Assembly (NCBI GenBank): GCA_937895845.1
Contig: CALBLK010000022.1
Coordinates: forward strand, 1 to 64,000
Source: an uncultured Prevotella sp.
Lineage (GTDB): Bacteria > Bacteroidota > Bacteroidia > Bacteroidales > Bacteroidaceae
Reading direction: 5' to 3'
Length of the DNA stretch: 64,000 nucleotides
The position numbers and the translations under genes are program-made. The notes under the pieces were generated by a model. That model did not search any database. It worked only from the letters and a program-made list of their open reading frames with translations, and was not told the origin of the DNA. This document shows positions 60,022 through 64,000 of the stretch, piece by piece (positions within the stretch are counted from its first letter, which is position 1; each line of letters opens with the position of its first letter).

Positions 60022-60633
60022 ATGATTATCGAACAACCCGCAATCTGGCTCCGATGGCTTTACCCCAGGGCAACGTGGAGAATGAACAAGCACGAAAGGG
60101 CTGTCTACCTCACCTTTGACGACGGTCCAATACCCGAAGCCACGCCTTTCATTCTGAAAACCCTGGCCGAATATGGTGTCAAGGCCACATTCTTCATGGT
60201 GGGCGACAATGTGCGGAAACACCCCGAGCTGTACCGGCAGGTGGTAGAGGCGGGCCACCGCATCGGCAACCACACATTCAACCATATCGGAGGATTCAAG
60301 CACTCCGTCAAACATTACTGCGAGAACGCCGACAAGGCCAACGCACTCCTGCACACCAACCTGTTCCGACCGCCACACGGCTGGATGCGCCTTGACCAGT
60401 ATTTCTGGCTGGGGCGGCGCTACCGCATCGTGATGTGGGACCTCGTGACGCGCGACTACTCCAAGTGGATGACGCCGCAGGGGGTGCTCAACAACGTGCG
60501 CCGCTACGCCCGCAACGGCTCCATCATCACCTTTCACGATTCGGTCAAGAGCATCGACAAGTTGCATTTCGCCTTGCCCGAGGCCATCAAGTGGCTGAAA
60601 AAGCAAGGCTACGCCTTCAAGACATTCGACTGA
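60022..60633 (+). CDS. Polysaccharide deacetylase (NodB-type)
   Basis: 203 residues. Motifs TFDDGP (metal and base Asp), HTFNH (zinc His pair), RPPHGW and TFHDS are all present, so it should be an active carbohydrate esterase family 4 enzyme. It has no obvious signal peptide, although the N-terminus is hydrophobic; it may act on peptidoglycan or another N-acetyl polysaccharide. The stop codon overlaps the possible queG start region. Confidence 0.9.
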   Translation: MIIEQPAIWLRWLYPRATWRMNKHERAVYLTFDDGPIPEATPFILKTLAEYGVKATFFMVGDNVRKHPELYRQVVEAGHRIGNHTFNHIGGFKHSVKHYCENADKANALLHTNLFRPPHGWMRLDQYFWLGRRYRIVMWDLVTRDYSKWMTPQGVLNNVRRYARNGSIITFHDSVKSIDKLHFALPEAIKWLKKQGYAFKTFD

Positions 60634-60653
60634 AAGCAACCACCACCAAGCCC

Positions 60654-61616
60654 TTGGCCACCACTCTCACATCGCAAACAGTCAAGAGCCTCGCCCGGTC
60701 GCTGGGCTTCCAGGCCTGCGGACTGGCCCAGGCCGCCCCCGTGGCAGCTGCCGTGGCCACCGCTTACCGCCAGTGGATAGCCCGGGGTGGCCATGCGGAA
60801 ATGGACTACCTGGCCCGCAACGTGGACAAGCGGCTCGACCCCACGCTGCTCATGCCGGGCGCCCGCACAATGGTGTGCGTGGCACTGGGCTACAGTCCGG
60901 CACGCCGCATAGCGAAAGGTGAGTACCAGCTGGCGGCCTATGCCTACGGGCACGACTATCATGAGGTGATGAAAGACAAGCTGCACCAGCTGGCCGGAAG
61001 GCTCTGCCTGGGCAGCGGGGTGACCGTCCGCACATTCTGCGACACAGCACCCGTGCTGGAACGCTACTGGGCCGTGCAGGCCGGGCTGGGCTGGACAGGG
61101 CGCAACCACCAGCTGATAGTCCCCGGCGCCGGCTCGCAGTTCTTTCTCGGCGAGCTGCTCACCGCCGCCCAGGCCGACCACTATGACAAGCCTGTCGCCA
61201 ACCGCTGCGGCAACTGCCACGCCTGCACCGATGCCTGTGAGGCATTGCAGCAAGAGGCACGCACGCCAGCCACCTTCTTCAATTCGGCCGACTGTCTCTC
61301 CTACCAAACCATTGAGCGCCGCGGCGAACTCACGGCGAGTGCCCGGTCAAGGATAGGCAGCTGCATCTATGGCTGCGACCGCTGCCAGAGCGTGTGCCCA
61401 TGGAACCGTTTTGCCAGGCCCACCGCAGAACCGCTGCTGCAGCCCAGCGAGGCCCTGCTGGCCATGACCCGCGAAGACTGGCACCGGCTATCGGCCGACG
61501 ACTACCGCCGGCTGTTCAAGGGAAGTGCCGTGAAACGGGCAAAATATGAAGGGCTTGTGCGCAACATCCAGGCCGCAAGGGCCTGCACAGCCTCCACGGC
61601 ACCGGGCAAAGACTGA
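60654..61616 (+). CDS. queG: Epoxyqueuosine reductase QueG
   Basis: About 320 residues. It performs the last step of queuosine synthesis, with cobalamin and two [4Fe-4S] clusters. Catalytic Asp region TFCDTAPVLERYWAVQAGLG, first cluster CGNCHACTDACEA, second CIYGCDRCQSVCPWN. The open frame continues upstream to 60435 but there overlaps the deacetylase; no ATG is available, so TTG 60654 (or CTG 60630) is the likely start. queF and yhhQ are in the same window. Converges on mnmA with nine bases between. Confidence 0.9.
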   Translation: MATTLTSQTVKSLARSLGFQACGLAQAAPVAAAVATAYRQWIARGGHAEMDYLARNVDKRLDPTLLMPGARTMVCVALGYSPARRIAKGEYQLAAYAYGHDYHEVMKDKLHQLAGRLCLGSGVTVRTFCDTAPVLERYWAVQAGLGWTGRNHQLIVPGAGSQFFLGELLTAAQADHYDKPVANRCGNCHACTDACEALQQEARTPATFFNSADCLSYQTIERRGELTASARSRIGSCIYGCDRCQSVCPWNRFARPTAEPLLQPSEALLAMTREDWHRLSADDYRRLFKGSAVKRAKYEGLVRNIQAARACTASTAPGKD

Positions 61617-61625
61617 GGCTCTGCG

Positions 61626-62699
61626 TCACACCGTTATCTCGCCAGAGCCGTAGCAACGGTGGCGCTCATGGTCGTAGACCACGCAAAACTGGCCCGGCGC
61701 CACCCCGTGGATGGCATCGTCAGAGTGGATGACATACACTCCCTCGCCCACCCTTTCGGCTGCGGCAGGATGCCATTCGGGCGTATGCCTGATTTTGAAG
61801 GTGATGCGCGCGGGCAGTTCCGGCATGGTGAGAAAATGGAAGTCGTGCACACGGAACTCCCTCTTGTAGGCCGTCATCGGGTCGTAGCCATGGGCCACAT
61901 AAAGGATGTTGCGCTCCACATCTTTCTTGACCACAAACCAAGGGCCGCCCCCGAGGCCAAGCCCCTTTCGCTGCCCGATGGTGTGAAACCACAGTCCTGC
62001 GTGCTCGCCAATCTTCCTCCCCGTGTCCAGCTCTACAATGTCACCGCGCCGCTCGCCCAGGTAGCGGCGGATATAGTCGTTATAGTTCACCTTTCCCAGA
62101 AAGCAGATGCCCTGCGAGTCCTTGCGCCTGGCGCTCGCCAAGTGCTCGCGCTCCGCGATGCTTCGCACCTCGTCCTTATGGAAATGGCCTATGGGGAAGA
62201 GTGCCTTTTGCAGCTGCCATCCATAGATTTGCGCCAGGAAGTCGGTCTGGTCCTTCACCGGGTCCGGACTGGTTGTCAGCCATTTCCGTCCGTCAACGAC
62301 CTCGGTCTGGGCATAGTGCCCTGTGGCTATCAGGTCATAGTCGCGCCCCCGCTTCTCGTGAAAGGCTCCAAACTTGATGAGCCTGTTGCACATCACGTCG
62401 GGGTTGGGCGTGAACCCGGCCCTCACCTTGTCCATGGTGTAGCGCGCCACTTGCTCCCAGTATTCCCGGTGGCAGTCAACCACCTCCAGCCGGCAGCCAT
62501 ACTTGCGCGCCACAGCGGAGGCCATCTCCAGGTCTTCCTCGCTGGAGCAGTCCCATTCCTCCTTCTCCTCGGGTCCAATCTTGATATAGAAACAGTCGGG
62601 GTGCAGTCCCAGTCGCGCCAGTTCGTACACCACCACCGAGCTGTCAACGCCGCCCGAGAGCAGCACAGCTATCCGCTTGCCTTGAACAGTCTCTGTCAT
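61626..62699 (-). CDS. mnmA: tRNA-specific 2-thiouridylase MnmA
   Basis: 357 residues. It thiolates U34 of Lys, Glu and Gln tRNAs. PP-loop LLSGGVDSSVVVYEL, catalytic Cys in NPDVMCNRLIKFG and the second Cys in DSQGICFLGKVNYNDYI, TGHYAQ, and the C-terminal barrel (FHTIGQRKGLGLGGG; VAHGYDPMTAYKREF). Bacteroidetes often have more than one MnmA paralogue, so this may not be the only copy. Confidence 0.94.
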   Translation of the reverse strand: MTETVQGKRIAVLLSGGVDSSVVVYELARLGLHPDCFYIKIGPEEKEEWDCSSEEDLEMASAVARKYGCRLEVVDCHREYWEQVARYTMDKVRAGFTPNPDVMCNRLIKFGAFHEKRGRDYDLIATGHYAQTEVVDGRKWLTTSPDPVKDQTDFLAQIYGWQLQKALFPIGHFHKDEVRSIAEREHLASARRKDSQGICFLGKVNYNDYIRRYLGERRGDIVELDTGRKIGEHAGLWFHTIGQRKGLGLGGGPWFVVKKDVERNILYVAHGYDPMTAYKREFRVHDFHFLTMPELPARITFKIRHTPEWHPAAAERVGEGVYVIHSDDAIHGVAPGQFCVVYDHERHRCYGSGEITV

Positions 62700-62736
62700 C
62701 GCACAATGTAAAATATGAATAGGTGATTAGAATTAT

Positions 62737-63714
62737 TTACAGGCACCCGCCTCTCAGCGCGTGCCCCCTCATCCACCGGCGCGCCCTTGCGCACAGCCTC
62801 CTGGCCCACACCAGCGCAATGGCAAACGCGATGCGCGTGCCCAGCAGCCACAGGGGCGAGATGCCCGTGGCGCCAAACACCACCGTGTCTTCAATCATGG
62901 AGTGGTTCATGATGAGATGAAAGTTCACATCGTTGGCCTCCTTGCGCGTGATGACGCCCCTCTCCTCCAGCTCTACCATCACCGCCGAGCCATAGCTGAT
63001 GCCCAGCACGTTGCCCACCAGCCACATATAGGCGGCCTGGCGGGGCAGCCCGAACAGCCGCATCAGGGGTGACAGCCACCGCGACAGCGGCTCCAGCAGG
63101 CCATAGGCCTCAATCAGCCGCTGCAGCACCATGAGCACGCCGATAATCAGGAAGACCAGCAGCGACAGCCACACCTGCGACACCGCCCATGTGGCCAGCA
63201 CCTCGCTGAACCCGCTGTTTGGCGCCGAGCCCAGATAGATGTAGCGCGCGCCGGTGTCGGGCACCAGCAGGTTGAGCACAACGGCACACACAAAGGCCAT
63301 CACAATGCGCAGCAGGGCCATCTGCCCGAACGACGAGCCGGTCTTGCGGTTGACGGCACACTCCATCGGCAGGGCATGGCACAGGGCTATCATGAGTGCC
63401 ACAATGGTGGCCTGCTTCATCGTGAGCGGTATGGCCGTCATCGCCGCAATGCCCGCATAGGTTCCGGCTGCCGCCCCGGAGATGAAGATGACCGCCGAGG
63501 AGCCGGGCAGCCCGAGGTGAACAAAAACGGGATTGAGCGCGCGCGCCATCCAGTCTAACACGCCGAAGAATTGCAGCAGGGTGACCCCCAGCGAGATGGG
63601 AACCATGAGTTTGAGCAGCCACACGGTACTTTTCCATGTCGGCGACATGGCAGCGCGCGTACAGCAACCCAAGGTATGGAAAAAAGTGGACAATGCGTGC
63701 ATGACACTCTTCAT
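62737..63714 (-). CDS. Nucleoside-recognition (Gate) domain membrane protein
   Basis: About 325 residues from the ATG at 63714 (63702 is also possible; the open frame to 63762 extends past the -7 box). About eight helices in two Gate-domain halves: LKLMVPISLGVTLLQFFGVL and GSSAVIFISGAAAGTYAGIA; WLVGNVLGISYGSAVMVELE and EANDVNFHLIMNHSMIEDTV. The repeated G-x-A-x-G and acidic motifs are typical of SpmA/SpmB-like and nucleoside-recognition membrane proteins. Transport substrate unknown. Confidence 0.8.
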   Translation of the reverse strand: MKSVMHALSTFFHTLGCCTRAAMSPTWKSTVWLLKLMVPISLGVTLLQFFGVLDWMARALNPVFVHLGLPGSSAVIFISGAAAGTYAGIAAMTAIPLTMKQATIVALMIALCHALPMECAVNRKTGSSFGQMALLRIVMAFVCAVVLNLLVPDTGARYIYLGSAPNSGFSEVLATWAVSQVWLSLLVFLIIGVLMVLQRLIEAYGLLEPLSRWLSPLMRLFGLPRQAAYMWLVGNVLGISYGSAVMVELEERGVITRKEANDVNFHLIMNHSMIEDTVVFGATGISPLWLLGTRIAFAIALVWARRLCARARRWMRGHALRGGCL

Positions 63715-63722
63715 TCGTTCTG

Positions 63723-63730
63723 CAAAGCTA
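63723..63730 (-). promoter_or_regulatory. -7 box of the nucleoside-recognition gene
   Basis: TAGCTTTG on the minus strand. A start at 63714 would leave almost no leader; 63702 would leave about 14 bases. Confidence 0.45.
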
Positions 63731-63804
63731 CTGCTTTTCTCCCCAAAAGGGCCATTTCTCACCCTTCTTGCGTGTTAATAAATTATAATTATAATTGTTT
63801 TTAC

Positions 63805-63835
63805 TTTGCACCACACCACGTTTATATTATTTTTG
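63805..63835 (+). promoter_or_regulatory. Promoter of the last gene
   Basis: TTTG (63805-63808), 19 bases, TATTTTTG (63828-63835). Confidence 0.7.
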
Positions 63836-63905
63836 CAATTGCTGGAATACTATAAATAGGTACAAAAAGCAAGAGAGGGCGCTGCTTTCCGCACGTCCAA
63901 GTAAT

Positions 63906-63944
63906 CATTAACCCTACTAAACGTAACCATTAACCCTACTAAAC
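63906..63944 (+). repeat. 17-bp direct repeats in the leader
   Basis: CATTAACCCTACTAAAC occurs at 63906-63922 and 63928-63944, 22 bases apart, ten bases before the start codon of the final gene. They may control translation or be a binding site. Confidence 0.6.
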
Positions 63945-63953
63945 CCTACCACA

Positions 63954-64000
63954 ATGAAAAGAACCCTCACACTTCTGCTCATGTCAATGCTGGTGCATTT
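63954..64000 (+). CDS. Start of an exported protein (partial)
   Basis: ATG at 63954 begins MKRTLTLLLMSMLVH, a typical Sec signal peptide, and runs off the window. Long 5' leader with direct repeats and a good promoter suggest a surface or TonB-dependent system gene, but this cannot be established from 15 residues. Confidence 0.6.
   Translation, partial: MKRTLTLLLMSMLVH

Overview
The window looks like chromosomal DNA from a Bacteroidales bacterium, most probably Prevotellaceae. Promoters follow the Bacteroidetes pattern (-33 TTTG, about 20 bases, -7 TAnnTTTG) and Shine-Dalgarno sequences are weak or absent. Many genes are Bacteroidetes-specific families (DUF5606, DUF4738, DUF4890, DUF4230, DUF3244, DUF5686, DUF2723, long NusB). 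I saw no rRNA, tRNA, CRISPR array or complete insertion sequence. Family names come from recognising motifs and gene order, not from database searches.

Region 1 (1-13.7 kb) is mainly housekeeping. It holds queF and a YhhQ-type queuosine-precursor transporter, a lipoprotein, the rplY-pth-S4 (Hsp15-like) group, and the conserved block nusB-yajC-ybbR-like-coaE-DUF5606. A large outer-membrane beta-barrel protein and aroB follow. MITE-like palindromic repeats lie in two intergenic regions.

Region 2 (13.7-22.4 kb) is the accessory part. It has a TPR/HTH regulator, a transglutaminase-like protein whose C-terminal discoidin-like domain is cut short and abuts a TPR-gene remnant, a DUF3244 protein, and a candidate exported amidase with a DUF3828-like partner. 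The amidase reading frame is split at a G8 tract. The two minus-strand operons share a duplicated promoter/operator and terminator cassette. An AT-rich type II restriction-modification pair (C5 methyltransferase and BsuBI/PstI-like endonuclease) sits next to the second cassette.

Region 3 (22.4-48 kb) carries a thioesterase, a ROK protein, lysS-gpsA-pgi-HAD-DUF4738, two DUF4230 paralogues, a phosphate-type porin next to a histidine kinase that has lost its key residues, trmO, a UDP-sugar dehydrogenase, DUF2807 and DUF5686 proteins, myo-inositol-phosphate synthase, a PiT phosphate transporter, an intact PAS-histidine kinase and cysE.

Region 4 (48-64 kb) carries a THUMP RNA methyltransferase with an RGG-like tail, dipeptidyl peptidase IV, purD, a membrane protein, an in-frame YqaA-ZnuA fusion with its ABC ATPase, a DUF2723 membrane protein, a polysaccharide deacetylase, queG, mnmA, a nucleoside-recognition membrane protein and the start of an exported protein. 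Five genes (queF, yhhQ, trmO, queG, mnmA) serve tRNA modification.

The most unusual features are the G-tract-split amidase/partner pair with its duplicated regulatory cassette, the YqaA-ZnuA fusion, the degenerate histidine kinase, and a recurrent structured element at the extreme 5' end of at least three transcripts.
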